From Haematobia irritans (lineage: Eukaryota; Arthropoda; Insecta; Diptera; Muscidae): a stretch of 64,000 nucleotides of DNA. Under the pieces are notes generated by a model, which was given only the letters and a program-made list of their open reading frames with translations, made no database searches and was not told the DNA's origin. Where the stretch lies: NCBI RefSeq assembly GCF_050003625.1, contig NC_134400.1:197917918-197981917 (forward strand), given 5' to 3'. Every line of letters begins with the position of its first letter. Positions within the stretch are counted from its first letter, which is position 1. Both the position numbers and the translations under genes were made by a program. Shown here one piece after another: positions 11,000 through 24,002 of this stretch.

Positions 11000-11875
11000 T
11001 TTTTACCAAACACAAAAATCTTATTTTGCCAAATTTATATTTCCATCGAAAATTTTGTCAAAATTTTATTTCTATTGAAACTTTTGTAAAATTTTTTTTT
11101 CTATCGAAAATTTTGTCAAAATTTTATTTCTATCGAAAATTTTGTCAAAATTTTATTTCTATAGAAAAATTTTGTCAAAATTTTATTTCTATAGAAAATT
11201 TTATTAAAATTTTATTTCTGTAGAAAATTTTATTAAAACTTTAATTCTATAGAATTTTTTTTTTTTTTAATTTTATTTGTATAGAAAATTTTTTCAAAAT
11301 TTTATTTCTAGCGAAAAACACAAAAATCTTATTTTGCTAAATTTATATTTCAATAGAAAATTTTGTTAAAACTTAATTTCTATATAAAATTTTGTTAACA
11401 TTTTATTTTTATAGAAAATTTTTTCTAAATTTTATTTCTATTCAAAATTTTGTCAAAATTTTATTTCTATCGAAAATTTTGTCAAAATTTTATTTCTATA
11501 GAAAATTTTATTAAAATTTTGTTTCTGTAGAAAATTTTATTAAAATTTTATTTCTATAGAAATTCTTTTTTTAAATTTTATTGGTATAGAAAATTTTTTC
11601 AAAATTTTATTTCTATCGAAAAACAAAAAAATCTTATTTTGCCAAATTTATATTTCCATAGAAAATTTTGTTAAAATTTTATTTCTATAGAACATTTTAT
11701 TTTATTTCTATAGAAAAATTTGTCACAATTTTATTTCTATAGAAAATTTTGTCTAAATTTTATTTCTATCGAAAATTTTGTCTAAATTTTATTTCTATCG
11801 AAAATTTTGTCAACATTTTATTTTTATAGAAAATTTTATTAAAATTTTATTTCTATAAAAAAGTTTGTCAAACTG
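11000..11875 (+). repeat. 29-bp array, irregular
   Basis: Plus-orientation units with many TCTATCGAAAA variants and two insertions of a CACAAAAATCTTATTTTGC-like phrase (near 11010 and 11315, with a shorter form at 11620). The recurrence of that phrase about every 305 bases indicates a higher-order repeat. Confidence 0.9.
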
Positions 11876-12066
11876 AATTATATACGTATTTATCGGCCTT
11901 TTTTGTTTAATATATACCCCATATGGACTACCTTACAATTTAGAAGACGGTGTTAAGAAGTTTTAAGATACCTTGAGATCGGCAAGCGTTACCGCTACCC
12001 AAGTAATTCGATTGTGGATGACAGTTTTTGGTAGAAGTTTCTACGCAATCCATGGTGGAGGGTACA
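11876..12066 (+). mobile_element. Family A 3' end, truncated
   Basis: Matches the other family A 3' ends up to the GGTGGAGGGTACATA word, where it joins D-type sequence (AGCTTAACCAATAGAGG). The terminal hairpin and ACTTG are missing. It either recombined with, or was truncated by, the D repeat. Confidence 0.7.
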
Positions 12067-12479
12067 TAGCTTAACCAATAGAGGAAAGAGTTTGGCAAAG
12101 GAAAAGAGATATGCTTGCAAATTTGTTTAGGCAGTAGCCGACTATCAAACCTTTTTTCGGAAGGTTCAAGTGTAGTTCAATTTGGGTTGAGTGAATTACC
12201 CGAATTTATTCTGATAATTGGTTAATAGTTTTGCTGCAAGTAGAGGATGCTGATGAGGAATGAGGTAATTCCGAAACAGCTGTACATCCAACCATCTGGC
12301 AGTCTATAGGGATTTGCCCAAATAAATTTGAAAAGCATACTTTTCCTCTGTTGGTTAAGCTACACTTGTGGTTTAGTCAATGCATGGTTTTAAACTGAGA
12401 TCAAAAAACAACCAAAATGATTGAAGAGAAACCAACAATAACAAACAAAACGAAAGAAATACAATTTTGATAAATTGTA
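12067..12479 (+). repeat. D-type repeat with inverted ends
   Basis: The first 300 bases are bounded by TAGCTTAACCAATAGAGG (from 12066) and the near-complement CCTCTGTTGGTTAAGCTA (12344-12361). Between them is a segment containing ACAGCTGT and GATGAGGAATGAGG. After it come the GTTTTAAACTGAGATC and AACCAACAATAACAAACAAAACG words found with other D copies. It looks like a short foldback or TIR unit abutting the giant array. Confidence 0.5.
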
Positions 12480-15400
12480 ATAAAATTAAAATTTTGACAA
12501 AAATTTCTATAGAAATAAAATTTTGTCATAAAAATTTTTGACAAAATTTTCTATAGAAATAAAATTTTGGTAAAATTTTCTATAGAAATAAAATTTTGGT
12601 AAAATTTTCTATAGTAATAAAATTTTGACAACATTTTCTATAGAAATAAAATTTTGGTAAAATTTTCTATAGAAATAAAATTTTGACAAAATTTTCTATA
12701 GAAATAAAATTTTAATAAAATTTTCTATAGAAATAAAATTTTGACAAAATTTTCCATAGAAATAAACTTTTGACAAAATTTTCTATAGAAATAAAATTTT
12801 GGTAAAATTTTCTATAGAAATAAAATTTTGACATTTTCTGTAGAAATAAAATTTTGACAAAATTTTCTATAGAAATAAAATTTTGACAAAATTTTCTATA
12901 GAAATAAAATTTTGACAACATTTTCTGTAGAAATACAATTTTGACAAAATTTTCTATAGAAATAAAATTTTGGTAAAATTTTCTATAGAAATAAAATTTT
13001 GGTAAAATTTTCTATAGAAATAAAATTTTGACAACATTTTTTGTAGAAATAAAATTTTGAAAAAATTTTCTATGGAAATAAAATTTTGGTAAAATTTTCT
13101 ATAGAAATAAAATTTTGACAAAATTTTCTACAGAAATGAAATTTGAAAAAAATTTTCTATAGAAATAAAATTTAAACAAAATTTTCTATAGAAATAAAAT
13201 TTTGGTAAAATTTTCTATAGTAATAAAATTTTGACAACATTTTCTATAGAAATAAAATTTTGGTAAAATTTTCTATAGAAATAAAATTTTGACAAAATTT
13301 TCTATAGAAATAAAATTTTCTATAGAAATAAAATTTTGACAAAATTTTCCATAGAAATAAACTTTTGACAAAATTTTCTATAGAAATAAAATTTTTGTAA
13401 AATTTTCTATAGAAATAAAATTTTGACATTTTCTGTAGAAATAAAATTTTGACAAAATTTTCTATAGAAATAAAATTTTGGTAAAATTTTCTATAGAAAT
13501 AAAATTTTGACAACATTTTCTGTAGAAATACAATTTTGACAAAATTTTCTATAGAAATAAAATTTTGGTAAAATTTTCTATAGAAATAAAATTTTGGTAA
13601 AATTTTCTATAGAAATAAAATTTTGACAACATTTTTTGTAGAACTAAAATTTTGAAAAAATTTTCTATGGAAATAAAATTTTGGTAAAATTTTCTATAGA
13701 AATAAAATTTTGACAAAATTTTCTACAGAAATGAAATTTGAAAAAAATTTTCTATAGAAATAAAATTTAAACAAAATTTTCTATAGAAATAAAATTTTGG
13801 TAAAATTTTCTATAGAAATAAAATTTAAACAAAATTTTGTATAGAAATAAAATTTTGGTATAATTTTCTATAGAAATAAAATTTAACCAATGGAATAAAA
13901 TTTTATTCCAACCATCTTGCAGTCTATATGGCTTTGCCCAAATAAATTTGAAAAGCATACTTTTCCTCTGTTGATTAAGCTACACTTGTGGTTTAGTCAA
14001 TGCATGGTTTTAAGCTAAGATCGAAAACAACAAAAATTTGATACAATTTTCTATAGCAATATAATATTGAACAAATTTTCTATAGAAATAAAATTTTGAC
14101 AAAATTTTCTATAGAAATAAAATTTTTACAAAATTTTCTATAGACATAAAATTTTGACAAAATTTTCTATAGAAATAAAATTTTGACAAAATTTTCTTTA
14201 GAAATAAAATTTTGGTAAAATTCTCTATAGAAATAAAATTTTGACAAAATTTTCTATAGAAATAAAATTGTGACAACATTTTCTATAGAAATAAAATTTT
14301 AATAAAATTTACTATAGAAATAAAATTTTGACAAAATTTTCCATAGAAATAAACTTTTGACAATATTTTCTATAGAAATAAAATTTTGGTAAAATTTTCT
14401 ATAGAAATAAAATGTTGACAACATTTTCTGTAGAAATACAATTTTGACAAAATTTTCTATAGAAATAAAATTTTGGTAAAATTTTCTATAGAAATAAAAT
14501 TTTGACAACATTTTTTGTAGAAATAAAATTTTGAAAAAAATATCTTTGGAAATAAAATTTTGGTAAAATTTTCTATAGAAATACAATTTTGACAAAATTT
14601 TCTACAGAAATGAAATTTGAACAAAATTTTCTATAGAAATAAAATTTAAACAAAATTTTCTATAGAAATAATATTTTGGTAAAATTTTCTATAGAAATAA
14701 AATTTAAACAAAATTTTGTATAGAAATAAAATTTTGGTATAATTTTCTATAGAAATAAAATTTAACCAATGGAATAAAATGTTACCAAAATTTTTTATAG
14801 AAATAAAGTTTTGGTAAAATTTTCTATAGAAATAAAATATTGACAAACTTTTCTATAGACATAAAATTTATCCAAAATTTTCTATGGAAATAACATTTTA
14901 CCAAAATTTTCTATAGAAATAAAATTTTGGTAAAATTTTCTATAGAAATACAACTTTGACAAAATTTTCTATAGAAATAAAATTTAAACAAAATTTTGTA
15001 TAGAAATAAAATTTTGGTATAATTTTCTATAGAAATAAAATTTAACCAATGGAATAAAATTTTATTCCAACCATCTTGCAGTCTATATGGCTTTGCCCAA
15101 ATAAATTTGAAAAGCATACTTTTCCTCTGTTGATTAAGCTACACTTGTGGTTTAGTCAATGCATGGTTTTAAGCTAAGATCAAAAACAACAAAAATTATT
15201 GAAGAGAAACAAACAAAACGAATGAAATATAATTTTGATACAATTTTCTATAGCAATATAATATTGAAAAAACTTTCTATAGTAATATAATGTTGACAAA
15301 ATTTTCTATAGAAATAAAAATTTGGTAAAATTTTCTATAGAAATAAAATTGTGACAAAATTTTCTATAGAAATAAAATTTTGACAAAATTTTCTATAGAA

Positions 15401-17185
15401 ATTAAATTTTGACAAAATTTTCTATAGAAATGAAATGTTGACAAAATTTTCTATAGATTACAATTTTGACAAAATTTTCTATAGTAATATAGCGTTGACG
15501 AAATTTTCTATAGAAATAAAGTTGTGACAAAATTTTCCATGGAAATAAAATTTTGGTAAAATTTTCTATAGAAATAAAATTTAACCAAAATTTTCTATGG
15601 GAATAAAATTTTGACAAAATTTTCTATAGTAATATAGCGTTAATGACATTTTCTATAGAAATAAAGTTTTGGTAAAATTTTCTATAGAAATAAAATTTTG
15701 ACAAAATTTTCCATAGAAATAAAGTTGTGACAAAATTTTCTATGGAAATAAAATTTTGGTAAAATTTTCTATAGAAATAAAATTTAACCAAAATTTAAAA
15801 TGTTGACAAAATTTTCTATAGAAATAAAATTTTGACAAAATTTCTATAGAAATAAAATTTGACAAAATTTTCCATATAAATAAAGTTTTGACAAAATTTT
15901 ATATAGAAATAAAATGTTGGTAAAATTTTCTATAGAAATAAAATTTTGACAAAATTTTCTATAGTAATACAATTTTGACAAAATTTTCTATAGAAATACA
16001 CTTTTGACAAAATTTGCTATAGAAATAAAATTTTGAAAAAATTTTCTATGGAAATGAAATTAAACCAAAATTTTCTATAGAAATAAAGTTTAGATACAAT
16101 TTTCTATAGAAATAAAATTTTGGTATAATTTTCTATAGAAATAAAATTTTGACAAAATTTTCTATGGAAATAAAATTTTCTATAGAAATAAAATTTTGGT
16201 AAAATTTTCTATAGAAATAAAATTTTGACAAAAGTTTCTATAGAAATAAAATTTTGGTAAAATTTTCTATAGAAATAAAATTTTGGTATAATTTTCTGTA
16301 GAAACAAAATTTTGGTATAATTTTCTATAGAAACAAAATTTAACTAAATTTTCTATAGAAATAAAATTTTGGTAAAATTTTCTATAGAAATAAAATTTTG
16401 ACAAAATTTTCTATAGAAGTAAAATTTTGACAAAATTTTCTATGGAAGTAAATTTTGAAAAAATTTTCTATAGAAATAAAATTTGGTAAAATTTTCTATA
16501 GAAATAAAATTTTGACAAAATTTTATATGGAAATAAAATTTTCCCAAAATTTTCTATAGTAATATAATGTTGACGAAATTTTCTATAGAAAGAAAATTTT
16601 GGTAAAATATTCTATAGAAATAAAATTGTGACAAAATTTTCTATTGAAATTAAATGTTGACAAAATTTTCTGTAGAAATACAGTTTGGACAAAATTTTCT
16701 ATAGAAATACACTTTTGACAAAATTTGCTTTAGAAATAAAATTTTAAAAAAATTTTTCAATGGAAATAAAATTTAACCAAAATTTTCTACAGAAATAATA
16801 TTTAACCAACAATTTCTATAGGGATAAAATGTTGGTAAAATTTTCTATAGAAATAAAATTTTGACAAAATTTTCTATGGAAATAAAATTTTACCAAAATT
16901 TTCTATGTAAATAAAATTTTGACAAAATTTTCTTTAGAAATAAAATTTTGACAAAGTTTTCTATAGAAATAAAATGTTGACAAAATTTTCTATAGAAATA
17001 AAATTTTGACAAAATTCTGTATAGAAATAAAATTTTGGTAAAATTTTCTATAGGAGTAAAATTTTGACAAAATTTTCTTTAGAAATAAAATTTTGACAAA
17101 TTTTTCTAAAGAACTAAAATTTTGGTACAATTTTTATAGAAATAAAATTTTGACAAAATTTTCTATAGAAATAAAATTTTGGTAG
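12480..17185 (-). repeat. Giant 29-bp array with higher-order repeats
   Basis: About 160 units in the minus orientation. Many carry the array-specific variant TTTTGGTAAAA in place of TTTTGACAAAA. Blocks recur: a marker at 12611 reappears at 13217 (606-bp offset) and another at 13136 reappears at 13731 (595), so a block of about 600 bp was duplicated in tandem. A D-type segment at 13893-14035 recurs at 15048-15200 with its flanking units, a second block duplication. Confidence 0.95.
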
Positions 17186-17200
17186 ATTATTTTTGGCGAT

Positions 17201-17668
17201 ATGGAGCAATATTTGTGTGATTGGCGACCGGCTATATATAACTATAGACCGGTATGGACCAGTTTTTGCATGGCTGCTAGCGACCATATTCTAGCTCTAT
17301 GTGCCAAATTTCAACCGGATCGGATGAATTTTGCTCCTCCAAGAGGCTCCGGAGTTCAAATCTGGAAATCGGTTTATATGGGGGCTATATATAATTATGG
17401 ATCGATATGGACCAATTTTTGCATGGTTGTTAAAGACTATATACTAACACCACGTACCAAATTTCAACCGGATCGGATGAATTTTGCTCCTCCAAGAGGT
17501 TCCGGAGTTCACATCTGGAGATCGGTTTATATGGGTGCTATATATAATTATGGACTGATATGGACCAATTTTTGCATGATTGTTAGGGACCACATACTAA
17601 CACCACGTACCAAATTTCAACCGGATCGAATGAATGTGGCTCCTCCAAGAGTCTCTGGACCGATATAG
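17201..17668 (+). repeat. 153-bp tandem repeats of family A (open frame, probably not a gene)
   Basis: Three 153-bp units, read on the plus strand, give a 155-codon open frame with internal repeats of 51 residues (words such as FQPDRMNFAPPRGSG and YNYGPIWTNFC). The frame is open because the unit is a multiple of three and lacks stops in this phase. The same DNA recurs in all family A copies. I see no start context, domain or conservation beyond that of the repeat. Confidence 0.75.
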
Positions 17669-18042
17669 ACCAATTTTTGTATGTTTTTTAGAAGCCGTAT
17701 ACGTACACCACGTGCCAAATTTCAACCGGATCGGATAAATTTTGCTCCTCCAAGAGGATCCGCAAGCCAAATCTACGGGGTCGGTTTATATACGTAAAAG
17801 TGGTCCGATATGGCCCATTTTCAATACCACCCGATCTACATCAATAACAACTAATTGTGCCAAGTTTCATGGCGATAGCTTGTTTCGTTCGGAAGTTAGC
17901 GTGATTTCAACAGACTGACGGACGGACGGACCTACTTAGATCGACTCAGAATTTCACCACTACCCAGAATATATTTACTTTATGGCGTCTTAGAGCAATA
18001 TTTCGATGTGTTACAAACGGAATGACAAAGTTAATATACCCC

Positions 18043-18273
18043 GTCAGTAATGCTGGTGACATTTCTGAGGGTTTCAAAGCTTCTCTAAGTGGTTTCACTG
18101 CAATATGGAACGCCGTTCGGACTCGGCTATAAAAAGGAGGTCCCTTGTAATTGAGCTTAACATGGAATCGAGCAGCACTCAGTGATAAGAGAAAAGTTCA
18201 CCAATGTGTTATCACAATGGACTGAATAGTCTAAGTGAGCCTGTACCAGGCTGCCACATAACCTAAACTAACC
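18043..18273 (+). mobile_element. SINE-1, 5'-truncated, with target duplication
   Basis: Starts inside the body (GTCAGTAATGCTGG), has the TATA-like CGGCTATAAAAAGG at 18124-18137, and ends in ACTAACC. It is flanked by an 11-bp direct repeat TAATATACCCC (18032-18042 and 18274-18284), normally single in the family A 5' hairpin. 5' truncation plus a direct repeat fits LINE-mediated retrotransposition. It post-dates the family A element. Confidence 0.85.
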
Positions 18274-18306
18274 TAATATACCCCCCATCCTATGGTGGAG
18301 GGTATA

Positions 18307-19610
18307 AAAATAAACTAAAATCGTTGCCAAATTAAGTGTGGTTCATATTTAGAACTTAAAGGGATATAATCGACCTCGTATACTTTAATTTCACATTCGT
18401 TGAGGATGTTACTGTGTAATATTACATTGCAGGCTATTTAATAAAAATTCCATGTAACTAAATGTATCCTTTGTAAAAAAAGGGAATTCTGTGAATTCTT
18501 AAATTAAATCATAGAGCCTCTGTGAATTTATATTTCCCTAAAATGTCTATGAAAACTGAGTTTTCATACTAGCACTAAATTTTGCCGATATCCTACAACA
18601 GATATCAGAACATGGAGAATTGCATTCATTCGGTTACTATTGAAGGCAAGGATGATACTCAAATCTTCTCCGTCATACAAATCGGCCTAGTTTCCATGAG
18701 AAAAAATGGAAAAAAGAAACACAAAAATTCTATTAGAATGCAAAAGCAAGAAAATGTTTTTCAAACGACACTTCCATCGAATACTAAAGTTCCTCCACTA
18801 AAAAAAAAACCAAAAAAAAAGAGTTTCCAAAAATCAATTGAAGAAATATGACCCAATTTCCATAGCAATGCCAAATGGAGAAAAACAAACTGGGCTAAAC
18901 TAACATCAACTCACTAAATATGCAATCGCTATATTCACTCATGGCCGTGCATATGACAGAGTCGTGAACGCGGTTATTGTGGGGAAGGGGGAGAAACAAT
19001 GATACCGATGCATTGCCATCATTTTTGGTGTGAAGCATACACAAACCCCTTGCTAGGTGGAGCCTGGGTGCCACCAAATATAGCAGCAATAACATCCTTT
19101 GAACAAATAACATGAGAGTCTAATGCTTGCTAAGCTTTCTTTGAGTGTCATCAGTTCTGACTATATTCAACAAAGACAGGACAGGAAAGGAGTGGCAGGA
19201 CTAGCTCGATGTGTGCTTAGAGGGATCCTAGTGAAGTGAGGCTATCTTGGCTGTAAGTGGCTTGGAGAATGAAACGATGAAGGGAATGTGGAATGGAAAA
19301 ACCACAATTGAAACTATACTGAATATCATAGACAGTTATTGTGGTGTCAAAAGATGTCAATAAGCTTAGCTCTCATTATTGTCGATAGTGACAAACATGA
19401 ACAGTGGTTAAAGTGGTAAAAGAAAGAGAGACGATGGGAAGGAGAGTGAGAGAAAGTGAATATAAATATAGCCAGAATAAAGGATGATGGAGTTGATAAC
19501 AGCATTGTCTGTATTCTTCTCTGTTATGTTATTTTCTACAAATTGGGACCATTTGATCCCTACAAAAACCCCAAAAAAAATTATTAACATATTACTAACA
19601 TTGTGACAAA
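18307..19610. other. Unique sequence, no gene recognised
   Basis: AT-rich with a few A-runs (18796-18820). An open frame at 18582-18851 is lysine-rich and low complexity towards its end, and has no recognised domain. Nothing else is supported. Confidence 0.4.
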
Positions 19611-19732
19611 AGTTTCTATGGAAATAAAATTTTGAAAAAACAAAAATTCTATAAAAATAAAATTTTGACAAAATTTTCTATAGAAATAAAATTTGGACAA
19701 AATTTCCTAAAATTTGGACAAAATTTGTTATA
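19611..19732 (-). repeat. Short decayed 29-bp array
   Basis: About four degenerate minus-orientation units abutting the left end of the mariner element. Confidence 0.8.
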
Positions 19733-20113
19733 TAACAGGTTGGCTGATAAGTCCCCGGTCTAAAAAAGAAAAACACATTTTTTGTCAAAATTCGTTTTTA
19801 TTATTCAACATAGTTCCCTTCAAGAGCGATACAACAATTATAACGACCTTCCAATTTTTTGATACCATTTTGGTAGTACTCCTTCGGTTTTGCCTCAAAA
19901 TAGGCCTCAGTTTCGGCAATCACCTCTTCATTGCAGCCAAAGTTTTTTCCTGCGAGCATCCGCTTGAGGTCTGACAACAAGAAAAAGTCGCTGGGGGACA
20001 GATCTGGAGAATACTGTAGGTGGGGAAGCAATTCGAAGGCCAATTCATGAAATTTTGCCATCGTTCTCAATGACTTGTGGCACGGTGCGTTGTCTTGGTG
20101 GAACAACACTTTT

Positions 20114-22344
20114 TATACCCTCCACCATAGGATGGGGGTATATTAACTTTGTCATTCCGTTTGTAACACAACGAAATATTGCTCTAAGACCCCATAAAGT
20201 ACATATATTCTAGGTCGTGGTGAAATTCTGAGTCGATCTGAGCATGTCCGTCCGTCTGTTGAAATCACGCTAACTACCGAACGAAACAAGCTATCAACTT
20301 GAAACTTGGCACAAGTAGTTATTATTGATGTAGGTCGAATGGTATTGCAAATGGGCCATATCGGTCCACTTTTACGTATAGCCCCCATATAAACGGACCT
20401 CCAAATTTGGCTTGTGATTGCTCTAAGAGAAGCAAATTTCATCCGATCGGGCTGAAATTTGGTACATGGTGTTAGTATATGGTCTCTAACAACCACGCAA
20501 AAATTGGTCCACATCGGTCCATAATTATATATAGCCCCCATATAAACCGATTCCCAGATTTGGTTTGCGGATCCTCTAAGAGCAGCAAATTTCATCCGAT
20601 CCGGTTGAAATTTGGTACGTGGTGTTAGTATATGGTCTCTAACAACCATTCAAAAATTGGTCCATATCAGTCCATAATTATATGTAGCCCCTATATAAAC
20701 CGACCCCCAGATTTGAACTCCGGAGCCACTTGGACGAGCAAAATTCATCCGATCCGGTTGAAATTTGGTACGTGGTGTTAACAACCATGCAAAAATTGGT
20801 CCATATCGGTACATAATTATATATAGCCCCCATATAAACCGATTCCCAGATTTGGTTTGCGGATCCTCTAAGAGCAGCAAATTTCATCCGATCCGGTTGA
20901 AATTTGGTACATGATATTAGTATATAGTCTCTAAGAACCATTCAAAAATTGGTCCATATCAGTCCATAATTATATGTAGCCCCTATATAAACCGACCCCC
21001 AGATTTGAACTCCGGATCCAATTGGACGAGCAAAATTCATCCGATACGGTTGAAATTTGCAACGTGGTGTTAATATATGGCCGCTAATAACCATGCCAAA
21101 ATGGGTCCATATCGGTCTATAGTTATATATAGCCGATCCCCAATCACACAAAAATTGGTCCATATCGGTTCATAATCATGCTTGCCACTCGAGCAAAAAT
21201 AATCTAGCAAAATTTGTCGAAATTTTATTCCTATAGAAAATTTTGTCAAATTTTATTTCTATAGAAAATTTTGGAAAATTTTATTTCTGTAGAAAATGTT
21301 GTCAAAATTTTAATTCTATAGAGAATGTTGTCAAAATTTTAAATCTTTTGAAAATTTAGTAAAAATTTTATCTCTATAGCAAATTTTGTCAAAATTTTAT
21401 TTCTATAGAAAATTTGGTTAAAATTTTATTTCTATAGAAAATTTTGTAAAATTTTATATATATAGAAAATTTTGTCAAATTTTATTTCTGTAGAAAATTT
21501 TGGCAAAATTTTATTTCTGTAGAAAATGTTGTCAAAATTTTAATTCTATAGAGAATGTTGTCAAAATTTTAAATCTTTTGAAAATTTAGTAAAAATTTTA
21601 TCTCTATAGCAAATTTTGTCAAAATTTTATTTCTGTAGAAAATTTTGTCAAAATTTTATTTCTACAGAAAATTTGGTCAAAATTTTATTTCTATAGAAAA
21701 TTTTGTCAAAATTTTATTTCTATAGAATATTTTCTCATAATTTTATTTCTATAGAAATTCTGTCAAAATTTTATTTCTATCGAAATTTTGTTAAAATTTT
21801 ATTTCTATAGAAAATTGTGTAAAATTTTATATGTATAGAAAATTTTGTCAAAATTTTATTTCTATAGAAAATTTTGTCAAAATTTTATTTCTATAGAAAA
21901 TTTTTTCAAAATGTTATTTCTATAGAAAATTTTTTCAAAATTTTATTGATATAGAAAATTTTGTTAAAATTTTATTTCTATAGAAAATTTTGTCAAAATT
22001 TTATTTCTATAGAAAATTTTTTCAAAATGTTATTTCTATAGAAAATTTTTTCAAAATTTTATTGATATAGAAAATTTTGTTAAAATTTTATTTCTATAGA
22101 AAATTTTGTCAAAATTTTATTTCTACAGAAAAATTTGCCAAACTGAATTATATACGTACTTAATCGGCCTTTTTTTGAGAAGACGGTGGTACGAAGTTTT
22201 TTTTTTTACCTTGCCATCGGCAAGTGTTACCGCAACCCAATTAATTCGATTGTGGATGACAGTCTGTAGTAGAAGCTTCTACGCAATCCATGGTGGAGGG
22301 TACATAAGATTCGGCCTGGCCGAACTTACGGCCGTATATACTTG
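20114..22344 (+). mobile_element. Family A Helentron-like element, complete, inside mariner
   Basis: The mariner sequence on either side is contiguous in the uninterrupted gene (a Lys-rich run before VLFHQDN), so the element ends are known to within the T run: TATACCCTCCACC at the left, GTATATACTTG at the right, insertion between T residues, no long duplication. Order: 5' hairpin and core (20114-20330), 153-bp repeats (20340-21180), bridge GAGCAAAAATAATCTAGC, 29-bp array (21205-22140), 3' end (22141-22344). A 13-base word TACCCTCCACCAT near the 5' end is repeated in inverse near the 3' end. 2,231 bp, no coding gene. Confidence 0.9.
21205..22140 (+). repeat. 29-bp array inside a family A element
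   Basis: About 32 units. A stretch from 21245 is repeated from about 21485 (both contain the rare TAGAGAATGTTGTC and TAAATCTTTTGAAAATTTAG variants), and a block near 21900 is repeated near 22020, so the array grew by duplication of multi-unit blocks. Confidence 0.95.
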
Positions 22345-23202
22345 CTTCTTCTTCATATGGGGCCGTTTTGCCGCGATTTTGACATTCTAACGCTCCAATA
22401 ACGCCATGATGGTTTTTCCCTTCTCAAGATAATTCCATGCGCATCCCAAAAAAACAGAGGCCATTACTTTGCCAGCGGACTTTTGAGTCTTTCCACGCTT
22501 CGGAGACGGTTCACCGGTCGCTGTCCACTCAGCCGACTATCGATTGGACTCAGGAGTGTAGTGATGGAGCCATGTATCATCCATTGTCACATATCGACGG
22601 AAAAACTCGGGTGTATTACGAGTTAACAGTTGCAAACACCGCTCAGAATCATCAACACGTTGTTGTTTTTGGTCAAATATGAGCTCGCGCGGCACCCATT
22701 TTGCACAGAGCTTCCGCATATCCAAATATTGACCAACACTTTCCTTTGATACCTTTAAGGCCTCTGCTATCTCGATCAACTTCATTTCACGGTCCTTCAA
22801 AATCATTTCGTGGATTTTTTTGATGTTTTCGTCGGTAACCACTGCGTTCCACGTCCTCCGTGATCATTTCACCACGCTTGAATTTTGCATACCAATCAAT
22901 TATTGTTGATTTTCCTGGGACAGAGTCCGGAAACTCATTATCAAGCCAAGTTTTTGCTTACACCGTATTTTTTCCCTTCAGAAAACAGTATTTTATCAAA
23001 ACACGAAATTCCTTTTTTTCCATTTTTTTCACAATAACAAAAGTTGCTTCACAAAAGACGCTCTATCTCACAAACTAATTGACTTACAGACGTCAAATTT
23101 TGACACGAATCATTTGAAGGTTGGTACTATATAAAAATAATATGCATTTAATATTAGCGACGCCATCTATGTGTCAGACCGGGGACTTATCAGCCAACCT
23201 GT

Positions 23203-23967
23203 TATATTTCGCCCGATATGGACTTATATGGCCCCAGAAGCCAGAGTTTTATCCTAATTTGCTTAAAATTTTGCAAAAGCAGAACAATTAGTACTATAGT
23301 AGAGTGTGCCAAATTTTATTGAAATCGGTTCAGATTTAGATATAGCTCCCATATATATCTTTCGCCCGATATGGACTTATACGTTCCCATAAGCCAGAGT
23401 TTTACCCCAATTTTGTTGAAATTTTGCACTAGGAGTACAATTAGTAGAGTAGTCAAGTGTGCCACATTTTATTGAAATCGGTTCAGATTTAGATATAGCT
23501 CCCATATATAGCTTTCACCCGATTTACACTCATATGACCACAGAGGCCAATTTTTAACTCCAATTTAGGTGAAATTTTGCACAGGGAGTAAAATTAGCAT
23601 TGTTGCTATGCGTGCTAAATTTGGTTGAAATCGGTTAAGATTTAGATATAGCTCCCATATATATGTTTTTCTGATTTCGACAAAAATGGCCTCTGCTTAG
23701 TCGAAAAGTTGTAAAAATGACTCTAATTTTCCTAAACTTCTAATACATATATATCGAGCGATAAATCATAAATAAACTTTTGCGAAGTTTCCTTAAAATT
23801 GCTTCAGATTTAAACGTTTCCCATATTTATACCCTTCACCACTACTGTGGTACAGGGTATAATAAGTTTGTGCATTTGTATGTAACGCCAAGAAGGAGTA
23901 ATCGTAGACCAATTTTTTAGTATACGGATCGGCTTAGAATTAAATTCTGAGTCGATTTAGCGATGTC

Positions 23968-24002
<35 letters not shown>

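Larger units (their letters stand above)
12480..18306 (-). mobile_element. Family A Helentron-like element with giant 29-bp array
   Basis: On the minus strand, the 5' hairpin lies at the right end (GGGTATA at 18300), followed by the core, 153-bp repeats (17190-17800) and the bridge ATTTTGGTAGATTATTTTTGGC, then about 4.7 kb of 29-bp repeats. The family A 3' end is absent; D-type sequence lies there instead. A SINE-1 has inserted in the 5' hairpin region. Otherwise it is a family A element whose array has expanded about fivefold over the copies at 7.3 and 20.1 kb. Confidence 0.75.
19801..23023 (-). pseudogene. mariner transposase pseudogene, interrupted
   Basis: Cut-and-paste transposase of the mariner family (DD34D). 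The start is the ATG at 23021-23023. The N-terminal helix-turn-helix region lies at about 22540-23023. It includes the WVPREL motif and the first catalytic aspartate in YVTMDDTWLHHY. The C-terminal part (19801-20110) holds the second aspartate in HQDNAPCH and the third in YSPDLSPSDFF, with 34 residues between them. Damage: an in-frame TAA near the N-terminus, a frameshift near the Arg-Ser-Gly region, a TAG directly after ESNR at 22534-22536, a frameshift in the T run near 22450, small deletions near 22390-22440, and the 2.2-kb family A insertion. It cannot make an active enzyme. Confidence 0.9.
19735..23202 (-). mobile_element. mariner (DD34D) element split by a family A insertion
   Basis: 27-bp perfect terminal inverted repeats beginning ACAGGTTGGCTGATAAGTCC, flanked by TA on both sides (19733-19734 and 23203-23204). 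Total 3,468 bp; removing the family A insertion (20114-22344) leaves about 1,237 bp, near the 1.3 kb usual for mariner. The left flank is 29-bp repeat and the right flank is family B 153-bp repeat. Confidence 0.9.

Noticed and set aside
10960..15617. Open frames of 60-98 codons with KFYFYRKFCQNFISIENF-like repeats (also at 22106, 26982, 32478, 41414, 46753, 48487, 54201, 60140)
   Set aside because: They are translations of the 29-bp minisatellite. Three units equal 29 codons, and the CTATAG stop in one phase is removed only where units mutate or contain indels. No gene is implied.
19714..19974. An 86-codon plus-strand frame overlapping the mariner C-terminus
   Set aside because: It is the antisense shadow of the mariner transposase; the minus-strand frame has the HQDNAPCH and SPDLSPSDFF motifs. 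The same holds for plus-strand frames at 22437-22682 and 56822-57581.
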